The notes beneath the pieces are model-generated. The model saw only the letters and a list, made by a program, of their open reading frames with translations, searched no databases and was not told the origin of the DNA. 64,000 nucleotides of DNA from Ochrovirga pacifica (GTDB lineage Bacteria > Bacteroidota > Bacteroidia > Flavobacteriales > Flavobacteriaceae), in contig NZ_AFPK01000063.1 in the NCBI RefSeq assembly GCF_000220525.1, positions 1 through 64,000 on the forward strand. The letters are read 5' to 3'. The position numbers and the translations under genes are program-made. This document shows positions 1-8,405 of the stretch, one piece after another (position 1 is the stretch's first letter; each line of letters begins with the position of its first letter).

Positions 1-51
1 CTAGACAAACGACTAGACTCCTTTTTTGTTATTGTTGTTTAGTGTATATAC

Positions 52-3000
52 TTAAGCTAAGCCTCTTAGTACCCACTCCCCTTTTTCTAATAATGGAATG
101 GCTTGTTTAAATTTAACTTCTTTTTGCTCTCCTGATTGAATATTTTGGATAATAACACGATCGTTTCTTCCAATTTTTGGCTGTTCTCTTACCACAGTCT
201 CTTGCTGTACTGGTGGTTGCTGTTGAGAATTTTCTACAGCTTGACGGTTGGCTGATTGAGACGTATTTAGTACTTCTTCTTTACTAACTTCTACATTTTG
301 ACGTTGTTGTTGTCTTGCTTCAGAAATTTCGGTAGCGTTTTCTGATGGCAACTCTCCTTTAAACAAGAAAGATAGTACTTCTTTGTTTACTTTTTCTAAC
401 ATTTTTTTAAACAATTCATAAGCTTCAAACTTATAAATCAGTAATGGATCTTTTTGTTCGTAAGAAGCATTTTGCACCGACTGTTTCAAGTCGTCCATTT
501 TTCTTAAATGATCCTTCCACTCATCGTCTATAATAGCTAAAGTGATATTTTTTTCAAAATCTGAAATTAAATCAGCTCCTAGAGAATCGTATGCTTTTTT
601 AAGATCGGTTACTACACGTAGTGTTTTTACACCATCAGTAAATGGCACAACAATGCGTTCGTATTTGTCTCCTTCGTTTTCATAAACATTTTTGATTACA
701 GGAAATGCGGTTGCAGCATTGCGTTCCATTTTCTCTTGATAATGTTTCATTACAATGTCGTACAACTTGTCTGACAAATCTTGAGGTACAGTATTTAAGA
801 ATTCTTCTTCTGTAAACGGAGAACTCATAGAAGTGTTGACAATCAACTCAAACTCAAAGTTTTTATAATCATTGGTCAATTTGTTATTGTCTACAATTGT
901 AGCGCATGCATCATAGATCATGTTGGCAATATCTACTTGCAAACGTTTACCATCCAATGCGTGTCTTCTACGTTTGTAGACCACCTCTCTTTGTGCATTC
1001 ATAATATCGTCGTATTCTAACAAACGCTTACGAATACCAAAGTTATTTTCTTCTACTTTTTTTTGTGCTCTTTCGATAGACTTGGTAATCATAGAGTGTT
1101 GAATTACTTCTCCTTCTTCCAGTCCCATTCTATCCATCATTTTGGCAATTCTGTCCGATCCAAACAAACGCATTAAGTTGTCTTCTAGAGAAACATAAAA
1201 CTGTGAAGATCCAACATCTCCTTGACGTCCTGCACGTCCTCGCAACTGTCTGTCTACACGTCTAGAATCGTGTCTTTCTGTACCTATAATAGCCAAACCA
1301 CCAGCAGCTTTTACTTCGTCAGATAATTTAATATCGGTACCACGACCTGCCATGTTGGTAGCAATAGTAACAATACCTGCCTTACCAGCTTCTGCAACAA
1401 CTTCTGCCTCTTTTTTATGCAACTTTGCGTTTAATACGTTGTGTTTTATTTTACGAATAGACAACATTCTTCCTAACAATTCCGAAATCTCTACCGATGT
1501 TGTACCTACTAAAACAGGTCTTCCTGCTTCTACCAATTTTACGATATCTTCTATCACCGCATTGTATTTTTCACGCTGTGTTTTATAGACCATATCTTCT
1601 TTGTCTTGTCTAGCAATCGGTTTGTTGGTTGGAATTTCAACAACATCCAATTTATAAATTTGCCAAAATTCTCCCGCTTCTGTAATCGCAGTACCTGTCA
1701 TCCCAGAAAGCTTGCGATACATTCTAAAGTAGTTTTGTAGCGTAATGGTGGCATAGGTTTGTGAAGCTGCTTCGATTTTAACATTTTCTTTGGCTTCTAT
1801 GGCTTGGTGCAATCCATCAGAATAACGACGACCGTCCATAATACGACCTGTTTGTTCGTCTACAATTTTTACCTTGTTGTCCATTACAACATATTCCACG
1901 TCTTTTTCAAACAATGTATATGCTTTTAACAACTGGTTTAAAGTGTGTATACGTTCGCTTTTTACGCTAAAATCTCTGTATAAATCTTCTTTTTGGTTGA
2001 TTTTTTCATCATCTGAAAGATCAGAGGCTTCTATATCTCCAATTTTTACCCCAATATCAGGTAGTACAAAAAAGTCTTCTCCTTCGTCGCCAGAAATGGC
2101 AGCAATTCCTTTTTCTGTTAGTTCAATAGAATTGTTTTTTTCTTCAATTACAAAATACAACTCCTTGTCTACTTTAGGCATTTCTTTGTTGTTGTCTGCC
2201 ATGTAATGGTTTTCTGTTTTTTGCAACAACTGTCTAATTCCTTCCTGAGATAAAAATTTAATTAAAGCTTTGTTTTTTGGCAAACCTCTGTGTACTCGTA
2301 ACAATTGAAAAGCACCTTCTTTGGTATCTCCTTCTTTAATTAATTTCTTTGCGTTGGCTAGTACGCTTACCAGATATTGACTTTGCATTTTTACAATGTC
2401 TGCAACTTTTGGCTTTAATTCGTTAAATTCATGTCTGTCTCCATCTTGAACTTGTCCAGAAATAATCAATGGTGTACGAGCATCGTCAATCAACACAGAA
2501 TCTACTTCATCAACAATGGCGTAGTTAGGTCTACGCTGTACCAAATCTTCTTGAGTGCTGGCCATGTTATCACGCAAATAATCAAAACCAAACTCATTGT
2601 TGGTACCGTAAGTAATATCGGCATTGTATGCTTTTCTTCGAGCAGCTGAGTTAGATGGATGTTTGTCAATACAATCAATTGTTAGACCATGAAATTGGAA
2701 TATAGGAGCCATCCAAGCACTATCACGTTTTGCCAAATAGTCGTTTACAGTAACTACATGTACCCCTTTTCCTGTTAGGGCATTTAAATATATAGGTAAA
2801 GTAGCAACCAGAGTTTTTCCTTCTCCTGTCATCATTTCTGCAATTTTACCTTGATGCAATACAGAACCTCCTATTAGCTGTACGTCGTAGTGAATCATGT
2901 TCCAGGTTACTTCTGTTCCTGCTGCGTTCCAAGAGTTGTACCAAACAGCTTTGTCTTCACCTTTTAAGTCTACATAATCTGCATCTGCAGAAAGCTCTCT

Positions 3001-3408
3001 GTCTAAAGTTGTTGCTGTAACTTCTATTTCTGTGTGTTCTGTAAACCTTCTTGCGGTTTCTTTAATAACCGCAAAGGCCTCTGCCTGAATACCGTTTAAT
3101 ACTTTTTCCGAAGCTTCGTAAGCTTGATCTTTTAAGTTATCTATTTGATTGTAAATAGCTTCTTTTTCGTCTATAGATGCAGTTTTTGCTTTTTCTTCTA
3201 ACGATTCTATTTCTGTTTCAAAAGAAGATGTTGCTTCTTGAATAGCTTTCTGAAAACTAATTGTCTTAGCTCTTAATTCATCAATGTTTAATTTTTGCAA
3301 AGCCTCTTCATAAGACCTTACTTCGGCCACAATTGGCTGTAAGCTTTTTAAATCTTTTTGCTGTTTGTCTCCAACAAAGATTTTAATTACTGAGTCTAAT
3401 ACCCCCAT
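52..3408 (-). CDS. secA: Preprotein translocase ATPase SecA
   Basis: SecA drives post-translational protein export through SecYEG by cycles of ATP hydrolysis at the inner face of the cytoplasmic membrane. The 1118-residue product carries the Walker A motif GEGKT near residue 195, the DEVD Walker B box near residue 300 followed by the family signature around DDARTPLIISG, and the helicase motif GRGTDIKL with QLRGRAGRQGD further on. A charged, probably coiled-coil insertion lies at about residues 55-110; insertions here are usual in Bacteroidota SecA and explain the length beyond the ~900 residues of proteobacterial forms. The C-terminus is Gln-rich and lacks the Cys-rich zinc tail that binds SecB. 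The ATG follows the terminator of the upstream DUF2795 gene, and I see no perfect TAnnTTTG box before it. Identification is certain. Confidence 0.98.
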   Translation of the reverse strand: MGVLDSVIKIFVGDKQQKDLKSLQPIVAEVRSYEEALQKLNIDELRAKTISFQKAIQEATSSFETEIESLEEKAKTASIDEKEAIYNQIDNLKDQAYEASEKVLNGIQAEAFAVIKETARRFTEHTEIEVTATTLDRELSADADYVDLKGEDKAVWYNSWNAAGTEVTWNMIHYDVQLIGGSVLHQGKIAEMMTGEGKTLVATLPIYLNALTGKGVHVVTVNDYLAKRDSAWMAPIFQFHGLTIDCIDKHPSNSAARRKAYNADITYGTNNEFGFDYLRDNMASTQEDLVQRRPNYAIVDEVDSVLIDDARTPLIISGQVQDGDRHEFNELKPKVADIVKMQSQYLVSVLANAKKLIKEGDTKEGAFQLLRVHRGLPKNKALIKFLSQEGIRQLLQKTENHYMADNNKEMPKVDKELYFVIEEKNNSIELTEKGIAAISGDEGEDFFVLPDIGVKIGDIEASDLSDDEKINQKEDLYRDFSVKSERIHTLNQLLKAYTLFEKDVEYVVMDNKVKIVDEQTGRIMDGRRYSDGLHQAIEAKENVKIEAASQTYATITLQNYFRMYRKLSGMTGTAITEAGEFWQIYKLDVVEIPTNKPIARQDKEDMVYKTQREKYNAVIEDIVKLVEAGRPVLVGTTSVEISELLGRMLSIRKIKHNVLNAKLHKKEAEVVAEAGKAGIVTIATNMAGRGTDIKLSDEVKAAGGLAIIGTERHDSRRVDRQLRGRAGRQGDVGSSQFYVSLEDNLMRLFGSDRIAKMMDRMGLEEGEVIQHSMITKSIERAQKKVEENNFGIRKRLLEYDDIMNAQREVVYKRRRHALDGKRLQVDIANMIYDACATIVDNNKLTNDYKNFEFELIVNTSMSSPFTEEEFLNTVPQDLSDKLYDIVMKHYQEKMERNAATAFPVIKNVYENEGDKYERIVVPFTDGVKTLRVVTDLKKAYDSLGADLISDFEKNITLAIIDDEWKDHLRKMDDLKQSVQNASYEQKDPLLIYKFEAYELFKKMLEKVNKEVLSFLFKGELPSENATEISEARQQQRQNVEVSKEEVLNTSQSANRQAVENSQQQPPVQQETVVREQPKIGRNDRVIIQNIQSGEQKEVKFKQAIPLLEKGEWVLRGLA

Positions 3409-3444
3409 TATTTTAAATATTTATGTCTTAAAATTAAACAAAAA

Positions 3445-3464
3445 AAAGCCTCTCTCGAGACTTT
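3445..3464 (-). terminator. Terminator hairpin between DUF2795 gene and secA
   Basis: Read on the minus strand, the arms AAAGTCTC and GAGGCTTT pair (one G-U pair) around a four-base loop and run into a T tract. It sits just after the stop codon of the small DUF2795 gene, so it probably ends that transcript ahead of secA. Confidence 0.6.
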
Positions 3465-3490
3465 GTTTTATTTCTAATTATTCTATAATT

Positions 3491-3712
3491 CTAATATTCT
3501 TCCTCATTCCAAAGATAATCTTCCTCGGTAGGATAGTCTGGCCAAATTTCAACAATATCATCATAAATTTCCCCCTCATCTTCTAAACTTTGTAGGTTTT
3601 CTACCACTTCTAATGGAGCTCCAGTTCTGATGGCAAAATCAATCAATTCATCCTTTGTTGCTGGCCAAGGTGCATCTGCTAAATAGTTAGCTAATTCTAA
3701 AGTCCAATACAT
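3491..3712 (-). CDS. DUF2795 domain-containing small acidic protein
   Basis: A 73-residue, strongly acidic, probably cytoplasmic protein with no membrane segment or signal peptide. It belongs to the DUF2795 family that is nearly universal in Flavobacteriaceae, recognised by the sequence around DAPWPATKDELIDFAIRTGAP and an acidic Tyr/Trp-rich tail ending in DYLWNEEEY. No biochemical function is established for the family; the fold is thought to be a small helical domain. The start codon is supported by a promoter with both elements in place just upstream (TATTTTTG core plus TTG at 19-base spacing). It is followed by a hairpin terminator, so it is probably a single-gene transcript. Confidence 0.9.
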   Translation of the reverse strand: MYWTLELANYLADAPWPATKDELIDFAIRTGAPLEVVENLQSLEDEGEIYDDIVEIWPDYPTEEDYLWNEEEY

Positions 3713-3736
3713 TTCTATACTAATTTATAATTACTG

Positions 3737-3766
3737 CAAAAATAATTTTTTAATTAAAAAAGTCAA
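3737..3766 (-). promoter_or_regulatory. Bacteroidota-type promoter for the DUF2795 gene
   Basis: On the minus strand, TATTTTTG (3737-3744) matches the TAnnTTTG -7 consensus exactly, and TTG (3764-3766) lies 19 bases upstream as the -33 element. The predicted transcript would start about 21 bases before the ATG. Confidence 0.7.
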
Positions 3767-3789
3767 GTTTTTTTTTGCTTTTAAAGAAC

Positions 3790-4365
3790 TTAATTTTCAG
3801 ACTCTGGAATCCATTTAATTTCCTGAACCTGTAACTCTTTAGACAACATCCGTGCCAACACAAATAAATAGTCCGACAAACGATTTAAGAAAGCAATTAT
3901 GTCAATATTACCCTCTTCATTTTCTTGTAATAGTACACAAATACGCTCGGCTCTACGGCTAATAGTTCTAGCCACGTGACAATGTGACACGGTTGGGTGT
4001 CCTCCTGGCAAAATAAAATGTGTCATAGGGGTTAATTGTGGATCTAGAAAATCTATTTCTTTTTCTAACACCTGAACATCGGCCTTAGTTATTGCTGCTA
4101 TTTTTAGTCTATTTGTTCCGTTTTTTTTAACTCTGCTTTCTTCTGGTGTTGCTAAAAAAGCCCCTAGCACAAAAAGTTTGTGCTGTATAGCTAATAAAAA
4201 TTCCCGATGGTGTTGGGATACAATACTATCTCTTAGCAATCCTATGTAAGAGTTTAGTTCATCAACGGTTCCGTAAGCATCAATCCGACAGTTTGCCTTG
4301 GATACTCGTTGTCCTCCAAATAAAGAAGTAGTTCCAGAATCTCCTGTTTTGGTGTATATTTTCAT
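3790..4365 (-). CDS. Cob(I)alamin adenosyltransferase (PduO type)
   Basis: A 191-residue ATP:corrinoid adenosyltransferase that transfers the 5'-deoxyadenosyl group of ATP to cob(I)alamin to make coenzyme B12. The PduO-type signatures are present: the N-terminal ATP loop KIYTKTGDSGTTSLFGG, the Asp/Glu-containing helix DAYGTVDELNSYIG, and the C-terminal RTISRRAER segment with LNRLSDYLFVLAR. Length and order are normal for the trimeric family. The start lies three bases after the stop codon of the upstream methyltransferase-like gene, so the two are probably co-transcribed. No other cobalamin gene is nearby, which fits salvage of imported corrinoids rather than de novo synthesis. A B12-dependent enzyme is not visible in the window. 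Confidence 0.93.
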   Translation of the reverse strand: MKIYTKTGDSGTTSLFGGQRVSKANCRIDAYGTVDELNSYIGLLRDSIVSQHHREFLLAIQHKLFVLGAFLATPEESRVKKNGTNRLKIAAITKADVQVLEKEIDFLDPQLTPMTHFILPGGHPTVSHCHVARTISRRAERICVLLQENEEGNIDIIAFLNRLSDYLFVLARMLSKELQVQEIKWIPESEN

Positions 4366-4368
4366 GTT

Positions 4369-4872
4369 TTAAAAACGTATTATAAAGTTTTGTTTTTTTT
4401 GCTCTGTTCTAAAAAAAATCAGACCTAGCTTGTGTAAATCTACCGTTACGGTAAGGTCTTTATTTTGTTTTAGTGTTTCCCAAATTTTTCTTTTATCAGG
4501 CTGATGGATGTGCTCTATTAAAACAATAGTCTTGGGATGTGCGTATTGTTTTAGTACGGTAAGAACATCCGTTGATGGAATATTGGCACTTACGTAAAGT
4601 AAAAAGTATTTCTCAGGATGTGGTGAAGTGTCCAATACTATTTCTTTTGATATGTATATAGGGTTTCCAATAATTTTTCCGTTGCTAATTGAAAAATACG
4701 CAAACAATCTTTGTATTAGTAAATGGTATTTTTGTTTTTTAAACATGGTTTTTAAAGGCAAAACCATTGTTTTTCGTAGATAAATACATTCAGTTAATAA
4801 GCCATATATAAAGGGTGAATGAACTCCGTGAGCGTTGGTAGATTTGAATAGATATGCTAAATAACTTCCCAT
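4369..4872 (-). CDS. Eroded SAM-methyltransferase-like protein
   Basis: A 167-residue protein that I relate to a Flavobacteriaceae family of class I SAM-dependent methyltransferases. Both ends match that family as I recall it: the N-terminal block YLFKSTNAHGVHSPFIY and a C-terminal block of the form VTVDLHKLGLIFFRTEQKKQNFIIRF. Those proteins are about 240-260 residues long and carry a glycine-rich SAM loop (ELGTSLG-like) in the middle. Here the middle is shortened and no glycine-rich loop can be found, so methyl transfer is unlikely unless another site is used. The reading frame itself is intact. It lies directly upstream of the adenosyltransferase gene and has a perfect TACTTTTG box before it. 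It may be a decaying gene or one repurposed for a structural role. Confidence 0.6.
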   Translation of the reverse strand: MGSYLAYLFKSTNAHGVHSPFIYGLLTECIYLRKTMVLPLKTMFKKQKYHLLIQRLFAYFSISNGKIIGNPIYISKEIVLDTSPHPEKYFLLYVSANIPSTDVLTVLKQYAHPKTIVLIEHIHQPDKRKIWETLKQNKDLTVTVDLHKLGLIFFRTEQKKQNFIIRF

Positions 4873-4893
4873 GTATTTCTGTTAGTACTTGTG

Positions 4894-4901
4894 CAAAAGT
4901 A
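4894..4901 (-). promoter_or_regulatory. Promoter -7 box for the methyltransferase-like/adenosyltransferase pair
   Basis: The minus strand reads TACTTTTG, an exact TAnnTTTG match, about 22 bases before the ATG at 4872. No -33 TTG is found at the ideal distance. Confidence 0.5.
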
Positions 4902-4937
4902 ACAGAATTTAAAGTTACACACTCCAATTTATAATTT

Positions 4938-4945
4938 TATCTTTG
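4938..4945 (+). promoter_or_regulatory. Promoter -7 box for the FtsB/DivIC-like gene
   Basis: TATCTTTG is an exact TAnnTTTG match, 20 bases before the ATG at 4966. It argues against a TTG start at 4948, which would lie at the predicted transcription start. It is divergent from the promoter at 4894-4901. Confidence 0.55.
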
Positions 4946-4965
4946 CCTTGCAATTCGCAAAGATT

Positions 4966-5262
4966 ATGAGTTTAAAATTTATCAAAAACAAAAAAACTTG
5001 GGGACGTTTGGTAATCGCATTTTTTGTGATTTGGATGTTGTTTTTTGATGCCAACTCGTACATCTATCAACAAGAATACAATAGTGAGATTAATAAACTG
5101 GAACAAACTATTGAGTTTTACGAAACAGAAATTCAGAAAAACAAACAAACGCTTCATGATTTTTCTATTCAAAAAAACTTAAACAATTATGCCAGAGAAA
5201 AATATCATTACAAAAAAGAAGACGAACAGTTGTATTTGATTGAGTACGACACGTTAGACTAA
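4966..5262 (+). CDS. Septum formation initiator family protein (FtsB/DivIC-like)
   Basis: A 98-residue bitopic membrane protein. After a short basic N-terminus (SLKFIKNKKTW) there is one hydrophobic helix at about residues 14-31, then a coiled coil (about residues 38-70, rich in Glu, Lys, Gln and Asn) and a short C-terminal segment. This is the layout of the FtsB/DivIC family, which links the FtsQ and FtsL partners in the divisome, with the coiled coil outside the cytoplasmic membrane. The ATG at 4966 was preferred because the promoter core ends at 4945 and the protein then begins like its relatives. It faces the VOC gene, whose 3' end lies 11 bases away with no clear hairpin between. Confidence 0.85.
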   Translation: MSLKFIKNKKTWGRLVIAFFVIWMLFFDANSYIYQQEYNSEINKLEQTIEFYETEIQKNKQTLHDFSIQKNLNNYAREKYHYKKEDEQLYLIEYDTLD

Positions 5263-5273
5263 CCCCTATAATT

Positions 5274-5660
5274 TTATCTCACATCGTTGTTTACCTCTAT
5301 CCAGTAACCATCGGGATCTTGAAAGTAGAATTGTAAAATTCCGTCCTTTCTAATATAGTTTTTGCTAGGTGTGTTTTTCCAGTCCGAATATGGAATCTTT
5401 AATTGTTCTAAATGGTTTACAAAAGAAGGCACATTGGCTGTAGACAAGGCCAAATGTACTGCTTTGTTAACCTTTATTTCTTCTTCGGGTCTTGGAATTA
5501 AGTGCAACTGTCTTCCATCATCAAACACTAACCATCTTGTTTTAGAGGTAGATGCTGTGTTTTTTATTTCTTTTAAAGAAAAAACGCTTTGATAAAAATT
5601 AATAGAAATGTCTACGTCTTTTACAGATATTGCCACATGGTTTATGGAAAAATTAGGCAT
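5274..5660 (-). CDS. VOC-superfamily glyoxalase/bleomycin-resistance-like protein
   Basis: A 128-residue soluble protein of the vicinal oxygen chelate fold, with two beta-alpha-beta-beta-beta units. The N-terminal INHVAISVKDVD supplies the first metal ligand (His), KAVHLALS the second region, and the C-terminal FYFQDPDGYWIEV is the classic end of the second unit, with Glu as probable ligand. The substrate cannot be deduced; the family includes lactoylglutathione lyases, dioxygenases and resistance proteins. The gene starts 28 bases after the stop codon of the THUMP methyltransferase gene and has no promoter core of its own, so it is likely co-transcribed with it. Confidence 0.88.
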   Translation of the reverse strand: MPNFSINHVAISVKDVDISINFYQSVFSLKEIKNTASTSKTRWLVFDDGRQLHLIPRPEEEIKVNKAVHLALSTANVPSFVNHLEQLKIPYSDWKNTPSKNYIRKDGILQFYFQDPDGYWIEVNNDVR

Positions 5661-5688
5661 GGTGTTTTTTTTAAAGATGATTGAAATT

Positions 5689-6852
5689 TTATTGTTTTTT
5701 CGCTTTTTTACTTCCTTCGTAAATCTCGTACTTTACAAACTTACAATCCAAATCTCCGTTTTTAATGGCAATTCTTCGGCTAGTTCTTAATCCTACATGT
5801 TTTAGTGCTTCAATATCCGAAGTAATAAACCAGGCTTCTGTGTTTGGATATTGATGCTTTAAGGTGTCTCCAATATTTTTATAAAAACCTTGAATATCGT
5901 CTAGTTTTAAACGCTCTCCATAAGGAGGGTTAAACAGCACTGTAGTTGGTCCGTGCACCTCTTTAGTTGAGTTGAAAAAGTTAACGTGGTGTACTTTTAC
6001 AAAGTCGTCTAAATTAGCATTAGCAATGTTGTCATTAGCTTTCCTAACAGCCGATGGAGCTTTGTCGAATCCCATCAACTTAAACTTAGGTTCTCTTATT
6101 TTTTTTATCAGAGAATCGTGAATAGTATAAAACAAATCTTGATTATAATCTTTCCATTTTTCAAAAGCAAATTCTTTTCTATTGATATTGGCAGGTACAT
6201 TGCAAGCAATCATGGCAGCCTCAATTAAAATAGTAGCAGAACCGCACATAGGATCTATAAAATTCTGATCGCCATTGTATCCCGAAAGCTTTACCAAACC
6301 AGCAGCCAACACTTCGTTAATTGGAGCTAAGTTGGTATCTAAACGATATCCCCTTTTGTGCAAAGAGTCTCCAGAACTATCTAAAGAAATAGAACACACC
6401 CCATTTCTGTCGGTATGCATATTTACTTTTAAATCTGGATGTTTTAGGTCTACACTAGGTCTTTTTCCAAACTTCTTATTAAAATAATCAGCAATACCAT
6501 CTTTAGTTTTTAGGGCTAAATAATGGGTGTTACTTGTCAATCCACTAAACTGACTAGTGCCTTTGGTGGCAAAAGTTCCGTTTGCATCTAAATACTTTTC
6601 CCATCTTATTTTTAAAAGATTTTTATACAAATCCTCTTCGTTTCTAATTTTAAACTTTACAATAGGTTTTAAAATTCTAATAGCTGTTCTTAAATACAAA
6701 TTGGCTTTGTACATAAAACCTTCATCTCCTACAAAAGCAACCATACGTACTCCAGGTTTTACATCTTGTGCACCTAATTGTTTTAGTTCTTCTGCCAATA
6801 CTTCTTCTAGACCTTGTAATGTAACGGCTACCATTTTAAAATTATCCTGCAT
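5689..6852 (-). CDS. THUMP-domain 23S rRNA (guanine-N2) methyltransferase, RlmL N-half type
   Basis: A 387-residue cytoplasmic RNA methyltransferase. An N-terminal ferredoxin-like/THUMP region (about residues 1-160) is followed by a Rossmann methyltransferase domain with FIDPMCGSATILIEAA as the SAM-binding loop and FNPPYGERL as the catalytic NPPY motif for exocyclic-amine methylation. Family knowledge suggests m2G2445 of 23S rRNA; unlike E. coli RlmL/K there is no second methyltransferase domain. The open frame extends upstream to 6945, but the ATG at 6852 (MQDNFKMVAV) is preferred because a perfect TATTTTTG box lies at 6875-6882 inside that extension. The VOC gene follows in the same direction. 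Confidence 0.92.
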   Translation of the reverse strand: MQDNFKMVAVTLQGLEEVLAEELKQLGAQDVKPGVRMVAFVGDEGFMYKANLYLRTAIRILKPIVKFKIRNEEDLYKNLLKIRWEKYLDANGTFATKGTSQFSGLTSNTHYLALKTKDGIADYFNKKFGKRPSVDLKHPDLKVNMHTDRNGVCSISLDSSGDSLHKRGYRLDTNLAPINEVLAAGLVKLSGYNGDQNFIDPMCGSATILIEAAMIACNVPANINRKEFAFEKWKDYNQDLFYTIHDSLIKKIREPKFKLMGFDKAPSAVRKANDNIANANLDDFVKVHHVNFFNSTKEVHGPTTVLFNPPYGERLKLDDIQGFYKNIGDTLKHQYPNTEAWFITSDIEALKHVGLRTSRRIAIKNGDLDCKFVKYEIYEGSKKAKKQ

Positions 6853-6874
6853 CGTGTTCAAAATTTTAGAATTA

Positions 6875-6882
6875 CAAAAATA
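6875..6882 (-). promoter_or_regulatory. Promoter -7 box for the THUMP methyltransferase gene
   Basis: The minus strand reads TATTTTTG, 22 bases before the chosen ATG at 6852. It decides the start codon, because the longer open frame runs through this element. Confidence 0.55.
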
Positions 6883-6929
6883 CCTTTTTTGTAATGTCTT
6901 TTGATTAAAACTACTAAAGAATAAATTAA

Positions 6930-6937
6930 TAAATTTG
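6930..6937 (+). promoter_or_regulatory. Promoter -7 box for the SAM methyltransferase gene at 6956
   Basis: TAAATTTG is an exact TAnnTTTG match, 18 bases before the ATG at 6956. It lies 47 bases from the divergent promoter core at 6875-6882, so the two polymerase footprints probably overlap. Confidence 0.55.
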
Positions 6938-6955
6938 CCTTTCAAAATTTTTTAC

Positions 6956-7687
6956 ATGGAAGAATTCAAAACTTGGTTTAGCGAATGGTTTAATACCCAT
7001 TATTATCATATTTTATATAAAAACAGAAATCAACAAGAAGCCAGGGATTTTATAGAAAACTTAGTTGCTTTTTTAAAAATCCCCAAATCTAAAACTTTGT
7101 TAGATTTGGCTTGTGGAAAAGGAAGACATTCTATTTTTTTAAATTCACTGGGTTACAAAGTAATTGGAGCAGATTTATCTAAAAACAGTATTGAATATGC
7201 AAACCAATTTGCAAACAAAGATTTGAGTTTTGTTGTGCAAGACATGAGAGAACCTTTTCTGTTTTCTGTAGATGCTGTGTTTAATATGTTTACAAGTTTT
7301 GGTTATTTTGATGATGATGCAGAAGATATAAAAGTACTACAAAATATTGCCAATTCCCTACCCGATGATGGAATTGCTGTAATAGATTATATGAATGTTA
7401 ATAAAGTGATAGAAAACTTAGTTTCTAATGAAGTGGTAACCAGAGACGAATTACAGTTTCACATCCGAAGAAAAGTAAAACAAGGCTTTATTATAAAAGA
7501 AATTGATTTAACGGATCAAGGAGAAGAGTACCATTTTATGGAGCGTGTAAAAGCAATAAATCTAGAAAAGTTTACAAAGTATTGCCAGCAAGCCAACCTA
7601 ACCATACAACACACTTTTGGAAATTATCAGTTAGATCCATTTAATTTACAAACCTCGGACCGTTTGATTCTTATTTTAAGCAAATGA
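6956..7687 (+). CDS. Class I SAM-dependent methyltransferase
   Basis: A 243-residue soluble methyltransferase with a Rossmann fold. Motif I is LLDLACGKGRHS near residue 52, motif II is GADLSKNSIEYA, and a methyltransferase_25/11-type core follows, with FNMFTSFGYFDDD after the fourth strand. The substrate is unknown; small-molecule targets are usual for this class. The start at 6956 (MEEFKTWF) was chosen over the TTG at 6935, which lies inside the promoter core. The stop codon overlaps the ATG of the ZIP transporter gene (ATGA), so the two are translationally coupled. Why a methyltransferase is joined to a metal transporter is not clear. Confidence 0.9.
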   Translation: MEEFKTWFSEWFNTHYYHILYKNRNQQEARDFIENLVAFLKIPKSKTLLDLACGKGRHSIFLNSLGYKVIGADLSKNSIEYANQFANKDLSFVVQDMREPFLFSVDAVFNMFTSFGYFDDDAEDIKVLQNIANSLPDDGIAVIDYMNVNKVIENLVSNEVVTRDELQFHIRRKVKQGFIIKEIDLTDQGEEYHFMERVKAINLEKFTKYCQQANLTIQHTFGNYQLDPFNLQTSDRLILILSK

Positions 7688-8388
7688 TTTACTTGTTTTT
7701 AGTTACCTCTGTATTGGCGGGTGTTCTTTTGGTTTTAATTGTAAAACCTAAAAAAAGATACATTCAGTTAATGTTGTCATTTAGCGGAGCCTATTTGCTT
7801 TCTATGACTATAAGTCATCTTTTACCGGAGGCATTTGGCATGTTGCATGCTGCACATACACACAGCCACCAAGAAGTAGACACCAAATTGATTGGTATTT
7901 TTATTCTTTTGGGAATTTTGATACAGTTGGTTTTGGAGTCTTTTTCTAAGGGGGCCGAGCATGGTCATGTGCACATTCACGATAAAAAAAAACAATTTCC
8001 ATGGATGTTGTTTTGTAGTTTGTCTTTGCATGCTTTTTCCGAAGGGATTCCGCTAGGATACGACCATAATGCTTTTTTTTTATGGGCCATTGTAATTCAT
8101 AAAATTCCCGTTGGAATTGTATTGACTTCCTTTTTTCTAAAACATAAATACGAAATAAAAAAAGTAATCTTTTTTATGACTGCTTTTGCCATGATGAGTC
8201 CTTTAGGGAGCTTTTTGGCTTCTAAAATTCATTTTTTTCAAGATTATCAAAACTATATTACGGCCATTATTATCGGAATCTTTCTACACATATCTACTGT
8301 TATTTTGTTTGAAAGTTCGGAAAACCATAAATTTAGTTTCTCAAAATTCTTTGCCATTCTAATTGGGATGGCCGTAGCACTACTGTAA
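7684..8388 (+). CDS. ZIP-family divalent metal transporter
   Basis: A 234-residue inner-membrane protein with about eight hydrophobic segments. ZIP carriers move Zn2+, Fe2+ or related ions into the cytoplasm. The expected transport motifs are present: ISHLLPEAF in TM2, LHAFSEGIPLG in TM4 and IHKIPVGI in TM5; the last has Val where the family usually has Glu (HKxPEG), which may alter the binuclear metal site. Two His-rich loops, HAAHTHSHQE and HGHVHIHD, are typical metal-binding loops of ZIP proteins. It overlaps the upstream methyltransferase gene by four bases, and the porin gene begins 17 bases downstream, so a four-gene transcript (methyltransferase, ZIP, porin, ModA) is likely. Confidence 0.9.
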   Translation: MIYLFLVTSVLAGVLLVLIVKPKKRYIQLMLSFSGAYLLSMTISHLLPEAFGMLHAAHTHSHQEVDTKLIGIFILLGILIQLVLESFSKGAEHGHVHIHDKKKQFPWMLFCSLSLHAFSEGIPLGYDHNAFFLWAIVIHKIPVGIVLTSFFLKHKYEIKKVIFFMTAFAMMSPLGSFLASKIHFFQDYQNYITAIIIGIFLHISTVILFESSENHKFSFSKFFAILIGMAVALL

Positions 8389-8405
8389 AAAACTACTTTA
8401 AAATT

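Noticed and set aside
1-51. CTAG-bounded stretch after the secA stop codon
   Set aside because: CTAG occurs at 1-4 and 12-15, but there is no hairpin or known site; too little sequence is visible to the left to judge.
1352-2649. Several 70-110-codon frames on the plus strand inside secA
   Set aside because: They are antisense shadows of a certain gene, with no independent start signals.
6853-6945. N-terminal extension of the THUMP methyltransferase
   Set aside because: The extension crosses a perfect promoter core, and the sequence is unlike the start of family members.
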